From positions 6,920,162-6,984,161 of the forward strand of contig NW_024722158.1 of assembly GCF_018991925.1 (NCBI RefSeq): DNA of 64,000 nucleotides, read 5' to 3'. The notes under the pieces were generated by a model, which saw only the letters and a list, made by a program, of their open reading frames with translations, searched no databases and was not told the origin of the DNA. The position numbers and the translations under genes were made by a program. This document shows, one piece after another, positions 31,248-41,543 of this stretch. Source of the DNA: Homarus americanus. Lineage: Eukaryota > Arthropoda > Malacostraca > Decapoda > Nephropidae. Position 1 is the stretch's first letter; every line of letters starts with the position of its first letter.

Positions 31248-31604
31248 GTGAGAAATGAGGAAACAAAACAAAAACAAAAAATTGGGGGAAATTTGGGGAA
31301 ACAGTTCGGGGAAAAACGCTGTAAAGAACTGGACGAGACACGCAGTAGAAGGCCCTGAGGGGAAAACGAATAGGTGAGTGACCGGGGGGTGGAGGGGGAG
31401 GGTGTGGTGGAGGGTGTGGAGGGTGGAGGTGGAGGAGTGTCCAAGGTGACTGTCGACGCTACTCTCACCGGAAGTTGATCAACCCACGCCGGCAGATCTG
31501 GAGACTGTCGGGGAGTTTAATAATGACTGTGTGCCTGACTGACTCGCACCGCGCCAGTTACCTTCCTACTCTCTCTCTCTCTCTTTCTTTCTCTCTCTGT
31601 CTGA
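31248..31604. other. Unique spacer with G-rich patch
   Basis: GGGTGGAGGGGGAGGGTGTGG at about 31385-31436 and CT runs at 31567-31600. No gene is recognised. Confidence 0.45.
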
Positions 31605-31672
31605 CTGGGTGGTTTTGTAGGTGGTTTGGTGGGTGGTGAGGTGGGTGGTTATGTGGGTTAGTTGGGTAGTTG
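31605..31672. repeat. GGGTGGTT-type degenerate repeat
   Basis: About eight GGTGGTTT/GGTGGGTGG units. Confidence 0.85.
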
Positions 31673-31689
31673 GAAGATAAGCAAACAGG

Positions 31690-31907
31690 ACGGACAGACA
31701 GACAGACAGACAGACACGCAACTGGACGAACGGACAGATTGACAGACATACAGACAAACAAGACTCGTCACTGAGGAACCAACTTGAGACCTACACTACA
31801 CGTCACACACCCATAGGCACCACTGGGATCAAACAACGTGAAATTCAGGTAAAAAAAAATTATATACGGGTTGATTTGACAGACAGACAGACAGACAGAC
31901 AGACAGA

Positions 31908-31946
<39 letters not shown>

Positions 31947-31976
31947 GAGACAGACAGAGAGAGAGACAGACACTGA
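31690..31976. repeat. (CAGA)n arrays
   Basis: Short array at 31694-31716, then a long array at 31877-31976 (about 24 units with GAGA interruptions). Unique AT-rich DNA lies between them. Confidence 0.95.
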
Positions 31977-32325
31977 CAGACACACAAATGAAGGTTATAA
32001 AATGTTCTTTATATCCCACATAAACAAGTAATCAAGATTAAGTATTTTCGTCATTACAATTAATTTATGTAATATTTAAAAAGTGACGTCATATATATAT
32101 TTTTTAACCTTAATTACCCAGGGAAAAAAAAAGGTAAAATATATAAGAAAATATTAATTAGGATAAAAATAAAATAAATACACTAAAAAATACAAAAGGA
32201 AAATGGAAGATTAATGAAATAAATAAATAAAATAAATAAGAGAGATTATAGAGCAGTATAGATTATAGTAGTAAATTAACAGAAGTGGGAGATAATATTA
32301 GGGCTATTCTTTATATGTCGTCAGT

Positions 32326-32328
<3 letters not shown>
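31977..32328. other. AT-rich spacer
   Basis: AAATAAATAAAATAAATAA runs and one perfect CRE octamer at 32084-32091. No gene is recognised. Confidence 0.5.

Positions 32329-32372
<44 letters not shown>
32329..32372. repeat. (GT)n microsatellite
   Basis: About 22 perfect units. Confidence 0.97.
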
Positions 32373-32375
<3 letters not shown>

Positions 32376-32389
32376 TCGTCAACAAACAT

Positions 32390-32585
32390 TGAGAGGGAAG
32401 GAGGCATAGAAGGGAAGAATGATGAGAAAATGGAGAGAGAGTTATTAATCAACAAACATATGGAAGGAGGGAGGGAGTGCAGAGGAAGGGAGGGAGGAGT
32501 GAGTGAAGAGGGGTGGGGAGGGAGGGAGGGAGGGGGGAGGAAGGGGGTGAAGAGGGAGGGGGCAGGGAGGGAGGGAGGGGAGACA
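32390..32585. repeat. GGGA/GGGAGG purine-rich tract
   Basis: GGAGGGAGGGAGG blocks. CATATGGAAGGAGGGAGG begins the densest part. Confidence 0.85.
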
Positions 32586-32659
32586 TACAGGTAATTCGTT
32601 TGATGAAAACCCGACCATGTAATCTAATTTAGGCAACGGGGCTTCACGTTATAACCAAG

Positions 32660-32900
32660 AGGACCTCCCCATCCCTCCTTCCCTCCCTCACTCCTTCCCT
32701 TCATCCACCCATTCTCCCTTCATCCACCCCTCCCTTCCCTTCATCCACCCTCCATCACCTCCCTCACCCCTTCCCTTCATCCACCCATTCTCCCTCCCTT
32801 CTTATTCCTTCCCTTCTTCCCTCCTGGCATCCCCCCCTCTCTCCTTCCTTCCCTCCCTCACCCTCCATTCATCCCTAAGAACTCTCTCTCTCTCCATAAA
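32660..32900. repeat. CCCTTCATCCACCC pyrimidine-rich minisatellite
   Basis: CCCTTCATCCACCC recurs at least four times with CTCCCTC spacers. Confidence 0.88.
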
Positions 32901-33085
32901 CACTTCCTACCAACGTGGGTGATGTTAATGTCCAGGTGTGGGTTGGACAGGTGAGGAAAAAAACCTAACCTAACCTAATACCTCCCCCTCACCCCCTAAT
33001 GCCAGGTAACCCGGGAACCGCTAAATCAAACACACGCTTCCCTGGAATTTTAAGAGTTAATAGGTCAACCGTGGCTCAAGCGTAT
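32901..33085. other. Unique spacer with short CCTAA tract
   Basis: CCTAACCTAACCTAA at about 32965-32979. No gene is recognised. Confidence 0.5.
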
Positions 33086-33370
33086 TTACCAACTCCAAAC
33101 GCCATTCATGTATTAAACCAACCCAAATATTATACATTTTTAACTTTAATACATGTAAAATAAATTAGGGTTATTCATTGTGTTAAATAGATGGTTATGT
33201 ACAGTATAGGATAAATTTAACATTGTACATTTTGAAAGTATTTACCAAAGTATTTAACAAAGTATTTACTAAACTCAAAACACCATTCATGGGTTAAAAA
33301 TATATATTATACATTTTTAAATCCATACCACATAATTCAGGATTATTTACTGTATGACCAAAAAATTACA
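33086..33370. repeat. Diverged ~180-bp direct duplication
   Basis: ACGCCATTCATGTATTAAA near 33097 parallels ACACCATTCATGGGTTAAA near 33279. Both are followed by ATATTATACATTTTTAA and later by GG(G)TTATT(C/T)A(T/C)TGT. Fainter echoes lie at about 33570, 33740 and 34780. Confidence 0.7.
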
Positions 33371-33426
33371 CCAAATATACAATAAAATTAGAAAAAGTGA
33401 ATTAGTGAATGAGGATTTACGAACCT

Positions 33427-33430
33427 CATA

Positions 33431-33480
<50 letters not shown>

Positions 33481-33482
33481 TT
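33427..33482. repeat. (AAT)n microsatellite
   Basis: About 18 triplets. Confidence 0.97.
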
Positions 33483-33800
33483 CACGTATAAACAATGAAA
33501 AATCTCACATATTTCCCAGTCATATATAAACAAAACTACATATATACATTTCAGTCACATATATATTTTGGCAACCCAGGTTTATTTATTGTATGGGAAA
33601 ATTAAAAATAAATAAAAAAACAAACGAAAATCCGAGCTTGTGTGATGGCTGCCGCGTATTTCTGACATTGAAGAGAATCATTCAAGTGTAAATACTCATA
33701 AAAAAAATATTCATACAAATTTTTACTCGAAATCATTAACAATTCAGGATTATTCATACGTAAATAGAATTTTTTTAGGGGGCGGAGGAAAGGACGGTTA
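33483..33800. other. AT-rich spacer
   Basis: ACATATATA words and a CAGG(A/T)TTATT echo of the upstream duplication. No gene is recognised. Confidence 0.45.
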
Positions 33801-33801
33801 T

Positions 33802-33803
<2 letters not shown>

Positions 33804-33845
<42 letters not shown>

Positions 33846-33891
33846 TCATACATGTAATATTCCCACAATGGTTCAGATACATTTCAAAATT

Positions 33892-33937
<46 letters not shown>

Positions 33938-33983
33938 TCATACATGTAATATTCCCACAATGGTTCAGATACATTTCAAAATT

Positions 33984-34014
<31 letters not shown>
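33804..34014. repeat. Tandem compound: 53-bp unique block plus (CA)n, period 92
   Basis: (CA)n at 33804-33843, then a block starting TGTCATACATGTAATATTCC at 33844. The same arrangement repeats with the block at 33936 and is followed by a third (CA)n. The two 53-bp blocks appear identical. Confidence 0.96.
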
Positions 34015-34015
<1 letters not shown>

Positions 34016-34484
34016 CGCCCGCAGTATATTTCAGTTATGCTATATTCCATTACCATTATATACACATCAATGATCACGTACACAAATTTATATCAAAATG
34101 TAGTTTATATATTTATTAACCCGGCCACAATTACGAGACGGGGTATTCGGTCCTGTATATCTGTCTGTCTGTCTGTCTGTCATATAAACCTAACATACAA
34201 ACATTTCAATAAGTTTGTAGTTTATTTATTCATTAAGGATTACAAAGATTCATTTCAAAATACAAAGATAAACTGATTTTTTTTTAACATTAAGATTAAT
34301 AAATGTCCTGGTGTACACTTACGAACAAAACTCTCTGTACCAGTGGTCTGTATATGCCTGGGGGATACTGTTTAGCCTCTGAGTTAATGTGAGAATAACA
34401 AACTAGGGAATAAACACTAAAAATATAGGGAAATTATGTTGTGAATAATAAAGTCAATTATCTACCTTTACCTGCATGATCCTG
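34015..34484. other. AT-rich spacer
   Basis: Contains (CTGT)n at 34158-34178 and AGTTTAT(A/T)TATTTATTAA-type words repeated near 34102 and 34218. No gene is recognised. Confidence 0.45.
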
Positions 34485-34575
34485 AAGTAGATAGTCAGGT
34501 AGATAAAGTCAGGTAGATTGTCAGGTTTATAGTCAGGTAGATAAAGTCAGGTAGATAAAGTCAGGTAGATAAATA
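34485..34575. repeat. 14-bp tandem repeat, AGTCAGGTAGATAA
   Basis: Six to seven units with two length variants in the middle. Confidence 0.94.
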
Positions 34576-35106
34576 GTATCCAGGGAATTTTGTCCACAAC
34601 TCTTAACACATTTCAACAGCTGTATTATACATTGTTCAACCATAAAATTCAATTCTTCAATCATGCAAAAAAAAATATATATATATCTTCCATTTTCATG
34701 TCATTTACGAATAGCCAAACTTTCCATGCATACTAACACACGTCAACCCGGTGAGCTATACATTTTATTCTACAGCTGCGGGGATTATACATTTTTCATT
34801 CATCACATACAATTATTCATAACACCTGGCCTATATACTTACACGAGGCATAAAATACATTCAGACTGCTACAACAGATTAATTTGCGGACACACACACA
34901 CACACAGATATCAACTTAAAACAAAATAAAATAAATAAAATACTTTGATTCGACCATTTCAAAAGTGGACTAAAATATTTCACCTTCAAACCTATTTTTT
35001 CCCATCGCTATTCTTTTTATCTTTTTCATTTGTTTTTCTCTTTTTTGTATCTCATTTGACAATATCCGGGAACACACTACGTCTCTGTGACTGAGTGTTT
35101 GCAGTC
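34576..35106. other. AT-rich spacer
   Basis: No gene or clear tandem repeat. ATTATACATT words echo the 33.1-kb duplication. Confidence 0.45.
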
Positions 35107-35207
35107 AGTGTATATGCCAGATGCTGCAGGCTAGCTATACATACCAGATGCTGCAGGCTAGCTATACTGTATATGCTAGATGCTGCAGGCTTGCTGTTCT
35201 GTACACG
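35107..35207. repeat. ~37-bp tandem repeat, three copies
   Basis: CAGATGCTGCAGGCTAGCTA recurs as CAGATGCTGCAGGCTAGCTA and TAGATGCTGCAGGCTTGCTG, with TATATGC-type leads. Confidence 0.92.
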
Positions 35208-35403
35208 CCATAATCGCTCTCGGCAAAAAAATAATAATAATAAATACAAAAAATAAAATCAGGAATCCGGACATATCAAAGCTTGGTGTGATATTTTTCC
35301 TCCTGGTAACTGGTAGTGATCGGTGGGGAAATGCATCGGGTTATGGTCGAGTCTTATTGCAGTTTCCCATAAGATTTCGGTTGTCATTTCGGTCGCTAAA
35401 TTG
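35208..35403. other. Unique spacer
   Basis: Unique sequence leading into the 34-bp array, with TTCGGT words. No gene is recognised. Confidence 0.4.
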
Positions 35404-35637
35404 GTCTCGTAACTTTCGTGAGCCAGTTAGTAGCGATCTTGTTTAACTTTTGTGAGTCAGTAGCGGTTTCGTTTAACTTCCGCGAGCCAGTTAGTAGCGA
35501 TTTCGTTTAACTTTCGTGAGTCAGTAGCGATCTCGTTTAACTTTCGTGAGTCAGTCAGTAGCGATCTCGTTTAACTTTCGTGAGTCAGTCAGTAGCGGTC
35601 TCGTTTAACTTTCGTGAGCCAGTTAGCAGCGGTCTCT
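35404..35637. repeat. 34-bp tandem repeat with 30-bp variants
   Basis: GTTTAACTTTCGTGAGCCAG then TTAGTAGCGATCTC, in seven copies. Some units lack an internal four-base CAGT/CAGTTAGT segment and are 30 bp long. CGATCT/CGGTCT alternates between copies. Confidence 0.95.
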
Positions 35638-35639
35638 TA

Positions 35640-35910
35640 TCACCCGTAAGGGACAAAATTCTAAAGAACGAAGCTTTAATCCATCTGTCCACCATCATAA
35701 GTTAAAGTGAACGAATTAGACGCATTCCAACAACACCAATTACGAAAGCTAAGCGAACGAACGAGCCATAGAGAAACTTATCGTCAGAGTAAATAAACCA
35801 ATTGAACGCATCCACATGTTACGAAATGAAATGGAACTGAAAATACAAGAAATTCGAGTGTTCATCTCTGTATTGTAGTGAACCAGTTAGACGAACGATT
35901 CATTGTGAAT
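35640..35910 (+). repeat. Family A repeat locus
   Basis: GCTTTAATCCATCTGTCC, ATCATAAGTTAAAGTGAACG, TTAGACGCATTCC and CCAATTACGAAAG in the family order, then two further worn copies (ACCAATTGAACGCATCC, ACCAGTTAGACGAACG). Confidence 0.65.
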
Positions 35911-36545
35911 CCGGGGACTGTGATCTCGAATTTGTGCCGTGTACTACAGTCGAGTCTCCACAAAAATCAAAACATCTGAGCATCGCCGCCCCATCCCCGC
36001 CCCTTTGCCCCCTGGGGTTTGTGAGGAGGGGGAGAAGCTCAGATAACCCTGAATGGATAAAAGCTTCACTTCCAACAACAACAACAAAAATACGAGTCGC
36101 ATTTCCCCCGCCATTGAAATATACTGAGGGGGATGTACCTAAAAAAAAACTGCGTGGGGGTAAATATCGATGTTTTATGCGGTCGTCGCGGCAGAGGGGG
36201 GAAAAAAAAAGAGGAGGGAACTCTGTTATCTGACGCAAACATAAGAATTTTACGATGGTCCAACTTTTATTTTTTATTCAAGCCGAGGAGATATTTTATA
36301 CATATTCATATACATTCTATTCTCATGAATAACTGAGTGAACACTAATGAAATATGTGGATAAAAATAGAAAAAAAAATTACTAAAAATGTAGGAATCGG
36401 GTGTTTCGTGACGTCACACTCAGGGAGACGTATTATTGGAACACGTCTCAATGGCTGGTTAATTTTACACAAGACTTTTTCTATTGGTGGTTACCTTTGA
36501 AGAGACTTCCTGTATTAGTGAAAATTATCTCCGCTTGAGCCGAGT
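35911..36545. other. Unique stretch with two opposing non-repetitive frames
   Basis: A 112-aa minus-strand frame (35900-36238) and a 99-aa plus-strand frame (35934-36233) overlap here and are not low-complexity. I recognise no domain, and neither has a visible promoter or splice context. A perfect CRE octamer lies at 36409-36416. Left uncalled as a gene. Confidence 0.4.
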
Positions 36546-36612
36546 GACGGTGGCGAGGTGGTAGTAGGCTTACATCTATCTACTGTGACTCAGCTTCGAT
36601 ACCATCTTGGGT
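36546..36612 (+). mobile_element. tRNA-derived SINE-like head
   Basis: CGGTGGCGAGGTGGTAGTAG (A-box-like) is followed about 40 bases later by CAGCTTCGATACC (B-box-like). The B box is the first unit of the 22-bp array that follows. Confidence 0.5.
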
Positions 36613-36790
36613 CGGGGTCGATACCATATCGGGTCGGGTTCGCTACCATCTTGAGTCGGGTTCGATACTATCCTGGGTCGGGTTCGGTACTATCTTGGGT
36701 CGGGTTCGGTACTATCTTGGGTCGGGTTCGGTACTATCTTGGGTCGGGTTCGGTACTATCTTGGGTCGGGTTCGATACAATCTTGGGTCG
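36594..36790 (+). repeat. 22-bp tandem repeat of B-box-like units, nine copies
   Basis: The unit GTTCGATACTATCTTGGGTC then GG occurs nine times. Bases 1-10 with the preceding GG give GGTTCGATAC(C/T), close to the tRNA B-box consensus GGTTCGANTCC. Four central copies are identical and carry GTTCGGTAC. Confidence 0.95.
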
Positions 36791-36849
36791 AATTACTGAG
36801 GAGGAAGCAAAGAAAAAACAAAAAAAAACAATTCGTCCACTATAAACCT

Positions 36850-37130
36850 CACAAATTTCCCTCCGCCAATGAGTGAATGAGACAATGACAAGTTTCCTCC
36901 GTCAGTAAGTTAGTGGTGGTTCTTCTTGGCAACTTAATTAGTGGCACTTTTCTTCGTCGGTGAGAGAGTGAATAAGTGGCAACTTTTTTTCCCTCCAGTA
37001 AATAAGTTAAGTGCCAAATTTTCCTCCGCTAGTGAGTATAAGTAAGTTAGCGAAAAGTTTCCTCTCCGTCAGTAAATGAGTCAGTCAGCCACAAGTTTTC
37101 TCTCCGTCAGTATGTAAGTCAGTCATTTAT
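36850..37130. repeat. Degenerate ~50-bp repeat, TTTCCTCCGTCAGTAAGT
   Basis: TTTCC(T/C)CCG(T/C)CAGTAA words recur about six times, each followed by GAGTGA/AAGTCAG and GGCAACTT/GCCACAAG. Confidence 0.75.
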
Positions 37131-37395
37131 AAAGTCATGTATATAACTGTTGGAACAAATAACACCAGAGGAAAAAAAACTACACAGGTGAGGGAGGACA
37201 AAGACAGCTGTCATGGCGGCGGTGTACTGATTGATCACTCGTGTAATTACTGTCCCCAGCCTTACCTACCTCAGGTGTGTGTGTGTGTGTGTGGGTTGTT
37301 GCCTGACCCCCCTGAGTGTGCCCCCCCCCCCTCCGATAGCCTGTTTTCATCCTCATTTACCTGGGAAAATTTTTGACGAATTAATCTTCTGTAAT
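37131..37395. other. Unique spacer
   Basis: Short (GT)n near 37277-37293 and a C-run at about 37321-37331. No gene is recognised. Confidence 0.45.
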
Positions 37396-37534
37396 CCGGA
37401 CCCTTACCCTTCGGAAAACCGGACCCTAGCCTTCGGAAAACCGGACCCTAGCCTTCGGAAAACCGGACCCTAGCCTTCGGAAAACCGGACCCTAGCCTTC
37501 GGAAAACCGGACCCTAGCCTTCGGAAAACCGGAT
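37396..37534. repeat. 22-bp tandem repeat, about six copies
   Basis: CCGGACCCTAGCCTTCGGAA then AA. The first copy has CTTACC for CTAGC and the last ends in GGATCTTATT. Internal copies appear identical. Confidence 0.97.
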
Positions 37535-37689
37535 CTTATTGTTGCATGCAATGGTGCAATAGGTACAGTAGTAAGTACGAAGCAGGTGGTGTTGATCAAT
37601 AAGACTGTGGTGTGTGCTAAGGTCACAACACTAGGGTGGGGTGTGACCTAAACACTCCGGACCTCTGCCAGACACTGAAATCGATCACG

Positions 37690-37915
37690 TCACACTGGCT
37701 GGCTGGCTGGCTGCATGTGGGTGTGTGGATGTGGGTTGGCTGGTTGGATAGATGTGGATTGGTTGGCTGGATGGATGTGGATTGGTTGGCTGGATGGATA
37801 TGGGTTGGCTGGTTGGATAGATGTGGGTTGGTTGGCTGGATGGATGTGGGTTGGCTTGGCTGGATAGATGTGGGCTGACTGGCTGGATGGATGTGGGCTA
37901 ATTGGCTAGCTAGCT
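37690..37915. repeat. Minisatellite, GGTTGGCTGGATGGATGTGG type
   Basis: About eight units of 23-31 bp. GATGGATGTGG/GATAGATGTGG alternates. Confidence 0.93.
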
Positions 37916-37964
37916 AACTACAAAACGAGTCTGGCTACCGAATCACTTACCTCCTACCCAATCA

Positions 37965-38095
37965 CCATACCAACCAACCAACCAACTCATCAGCCTCCCA
38001 GTCAACCAGTCAACCTCCCAGTCAACCAGTCAACCTCCTAGTCAACCAACCAACCAGCTTACCCACCCAAACACTACAACCATCACTCGACCAGG
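37965..38095. repeat. CCAACCAACC and 20-bp CCTCCCAGTCAACCAGTCAA repeat
   Basis: Three copies of CCTCC(C/T)AGTCAACCAGTCAA at 37995-38055, flanked by CCAACCAACC. It is partly complementary to the GGTTGGCTGG array 200 bp upstream. Confidence 0.9.
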
Positions 38096-38195
38096 CCACG
38101 AAAACTCACTTAGGAAGCGACATCGTATCACCGATAGCTGGCCTCTCTGTACCATATTTCTCAAGGTCTGAAACATATGACCCGACCACTACCGT

Positions 38196-38197
<2 letters not shown>

Positions 38198-38266
<69 letters not shown>
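38198..38266. repeat. (GA)n microsatellite
   Basis: About 34 perfect units. Confidence 0.97.
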
Positions 38267-38267
<1 letters not shown>

Positions 38268-38511
38268 ATCTTCCACAAGAGACGAGAGACCAGGGGCTTT
38301 GTGTCTCATGCAATACATCTTTTGGGGGTGAGAGAGATAAGATAGATACGAGATAAGGTGGATTTTGAGACTCACGGAGAATAAATCACGCGTTCATTCA
38401 CATCTTGAAAGGTAGAAAAGTAGGATTTTTTTTTTTTGCGTCTTTTTCAAATTGATGGTTTTGTCGACTATCCTGGGTTAGAATTGATGCCTTAAGTGTT
38501 TATTATTAATG

Positions 38512-38620
38512 TATACCTGCACAGTCTATGTACACTATATACCTGCACAGTCTATGTACACTGTATACATGCTTGGTTTATATACATGCTGAGCTGTATA
38601 CCTGTATTGTTTATATATAC
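38512..38620. repeat. 26-bp tandem repeat, TATACCTGCACAGTCTATGT
   Basis: Two good copies (38512, 38538) and two to three decayed ones (38564, 38580, 38595). Confidence 0.88.
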
Positions 38621-38672
38621 ATGTCAAATTATATTATTATTATTGGTTTTTTTTGTTTTATTATTATTATTG

Positions 38673-38675
<3 letters not shown>

Positions 38676-38727
<52 letters not shown>

Positions 38728-38728
38728 G
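38676..38728. repeat. (ATT)n microsatellite
   Basis: About 17 triplets, preceded by interrupted ones from 38620. Confidence 0.97.
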
Positions 38729-38789
38729 AAAGGACAAGAACGCGAGATGTTTTGTGAATCACGAGTTGAATATAAATGTTTGTTTGTTT

Positions 38790-39772
38790 ACATTTTTAAA
38801 GATGGAAAAAACACACGGGAGAAATGCAGAAAATAAACAATAACAGGTGTGTAAAGTAAAACACGCGGGAGAAATGCAGAAAATAAACAATAACAGGTGT
38901 GTAAAGTAAACCACACGGGAGAAATGCAGAAAATAAACAATAACAGGTGTGTAAAGTAAAACACGCGGGAGAAATGCAGAAAATAAACAATAACAGGTGT
39001 GTAAAGTAAAACACGCGGGAGAAATGCAGAAAATAAACAATAACAGGTGTGTAAAGTAAACCACACGGGAGAAACGCAGAAAATAAACAATGACAGGTGT
39101 GTAAAGTAAAACACACGGGAGAAACGCAGAAAATAAACAATAACAGGTGTGTAAAGTAAAACACACGAGAGAAACGCAGAAAATAAACAATAACAGGTGT
39201 GTAAAAGTAAAACAACACAAGGAGAAGCACAGAAAATAAACAATAACAGGTGTGTAAGTAAAACACACGGGAGAAATGCAGAAAATAAACAATAACAGGT
39301 GTGTAAAGTAAAACACGCGGGAGAAATGCAGAAAATAAACAATAACAGGTGTGTAAAGTAAACCACACGGGAGAAATGCAGAAAATAAACAATAACAGGT
39401 GTGTAAAGTAAAACACGCGGGAGAAATGCAGAAAATAAACAATAACAGGTGTGTAAAGTAAAACACGCGGGAGAAATGCAGAAAATAAACAATAACAGGT
39501 GTGTAAAGTAAACCACACGGGAGAAACGCAGAAAATAAACAATGACAGGTGTGTAAAGTAAAACACACGGGAGAAACGCAGAAAATAAACAATAACAGGT
39601 GTGTAAAGTAAAACACACGAGAGAAACGCAGAAAATAAACAATAACAGGTGTGTAAAGTAAAATGCAAACACACGAGAGAAACACAGAAAATAAACAATA
39701 ACAGATTGTGTAAGTAAAACACACGGGAAAAATGCAGAAAATAAACAATAACAGGTGTGTAAAGTAAAACAG
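38790..39772. repeat. 50-bp tandem repeat, about 19 copies, nine-unit higher order
   Basis: The unit holds ACACGCGGGAGAAATGCAGA, AAATAAACAATAACAGGTGT and GTAAAGTAAA. Diagnostic variants (GCGGGA, CCACAC, GAAACG, AATGACAGG, ACGAGA) follow the same nine-unit order at 38811-39257 and 39258-39719, so the array is a roughly 447-bp higher-order unit present twice plus edges. Minus-strand frames of 294-355 aa are open because the unit has no stop on that strand. They are not genes. Confidence 0.97.
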
Positions 39773-39990
39773 ACGATGATGGATACTTACAAAAGACACG
39801 TGGAGTAAAGACGAGGACTGAGAAGTAAATAAAAGAGAGGAAAAAAGGCATTGATAGAAACAAAAGGAAAGAAAAATAAAAGACGAATGTGAGGAAAATA
39901 ACGAAAAGAAAAGAGGAGTTGAATGAAGAGGAAAAGAGAGGAAGAGGAGTTTAAAGAGGAAATATTACTTGTGTAGCGGAGACAAAAGAC

Positions 39991-39993
<3 letters not shown>
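39773..39993. other. Purine-rich spacer
   Basis: GAAAAGAGAGGAA words. No gene is recognised. Confidence 0.45.
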
Positions 39994-40042
<49 letters not shown>

Positions 40043-40151
40043 CAGTTAGTCAGGTCGCCCCGCTGACACAAAGGCGACCGTCTGTCTGTCTGTGCCTGAC
40101 TGTCTGTGTCTGTATCTGTCGCCCTTCTTCTGTCTGTCTGTCTGTCTGTCG
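39994..40151. repeat. (GA)n and (CTGT)n microsatellites
   Basis: (GA)n at 39994-40041. Interrupted (CTGT)n at 40079-40151. Confidence 0.96.
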
Positions 40152-40224
40152 CCCACTTTCTCCCCAGCTTAAAGTTCGGCACCAGAGACCAACTTCTTTA
40201 ACTTGAGGTTCAATACATACTCAA

Positions 40225-40990
40225 TACTTCCCCCTTTAATCCCTTCCCTTAACCTCTCCCCTTTAATCCCTTCCCCTGACCCCTTCCCTCAACCTCCCCC
40301 TTATCCCCTTCCCTTAACCTCTCCCCTTTAACCCCCTTCCCCTTATCCCCCTCCTTTAACCTCTCCCCTTTAACCCCTTCCCTCAACCTCCCCCTTTTAA
40401 CCTCTTTCCTCTTTAAACACCCTTTCCCCTAAACACATTCCCTTAACGGTCCTTAACTCCTTCACCTTAACCCCCTCCCCTTTGATCCCCTCCCCTTAAG
40501 TCCTCTCTATCTACTCCCTCAACCCCTTCTCCTTAAGCCTCCTCCCTTAACCGGTCACACCCAACCTCCTCCCCTCTCTCCCCCCATTCCCCTTCCCATT
40601 AACCTCTCCACTCTCTCCTCCCTTTCTTATCCTTTACCCATTAACTTCCTCCCCTTTCCATTAACCTCTCCCTCTCCTCCCTCCATCACCCATCCTTTAC
40701 CCATTAGCCACTTCCCCTCACTCATTAACCTGTCACACCCAACCTCCTCCCCTCTCTCCCCCCATTCCCCTTCCCATTAACCTCTCCACTCTCTCCTCCC
40801 TTTCTTATCCTTTACCCATTAACTTCCTCCCCTTTCCATTAACCTCTCCCTCTCCTCCCTCCATCACCCATCCTTTACCCATTAGCCACTTCCCCTCACT
40901 CATTAACCTGTCCCCTTTCTCCCCTTCCCATCAACCTCCTCCCCTCTCTTCCTCCCCTTCCCATCAACCTCCTCCCCTCTCTTCCTCCCC
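40225..40990. repeat. C/T-rich minisatellite, CCTTTAACCCCTTCCC type
   Basis: CCCTTTAA(C/T)CCC and CCCATTAACCTC units over 760 bp, almost G-free on the + strand. Ends with two copies of CCCATCAACCTCCTCCCCTC spaced 32 bp apart (40928, 40960). Confidence 0.92.
40556..40912. repeat. 178-bp tandem duplication, apparently identical copies
   Basis: The block starting CACACCCAACCTCCTCCCCT near 40556 restarts near 40734, and I find no mismatch over 178 bases. It lies inside the C/T-rich minisatellite. Confidence 0.93.
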
Positions 40991-41543
40991 TTCTTTTGCA
41001 GCATACAATTACGCTTCCCGATAGTCTCCAAACTCGTGTCGTTTTCTCCGATATTCCGGTATATTAAAGTCTCACCGATAATTAGATTCAGCCGATACCG
41101 ATATTTACAGCATTTAAGGTTCAATTATCACCAATGATCGCATGATTTACACCTTGTATTTGACCACAGGTAAATTTGGCACTATACATGATGCAAGTCA
41201 CCAATATTCGCCCCACCTCAAAAGAAAATCAAACGTCGCCTAAATTTCGCACCTAATTGAATTTTCGCCAATTAACCAAAAAATCTATCCTAATAACCTC
41301 GCCCAAAACTCGCCATAAATCACGACACCTCGTCAAAAGGCCCAAAATACCTCTTACATTATCACTCACACGCTCGTCAATATTGAAACAACTCATAAGA
41401 AATCGCCAAAATGTTCCGCCAATTTTCGATCAACTAATCCACCAATAACAACTTAGCAAACGAGACCCAAAAAAAGACAGAAAGGTGAAAAAACAACACA
41501 AATCAAAGTACAATATCGACCTTCTCTGCCTCCTCCTCCTCCT
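40991..41543. other. AT-rich spacer with frequent TCGCC words
   Basis: Words such as TTCGCC and CTCGCC recur between 41200 and 41420. A 63-aa frame at 41257-41448 (+) has no recognised similarity. Confidence 0.45.

Noticed and set aside
35900..36240. Host gene exon
   Set aside because: No recognised domain, no splice or promoter context, and equally long frames on both strands. Kept only as a low-confidence finding.
38759..39863. 294-355-aa minus-strand open frames
   Set aside because: They lie in the 50-bp satellite. The peptide rotates through three registers of the same unit, as 50 is not a multiple of three.
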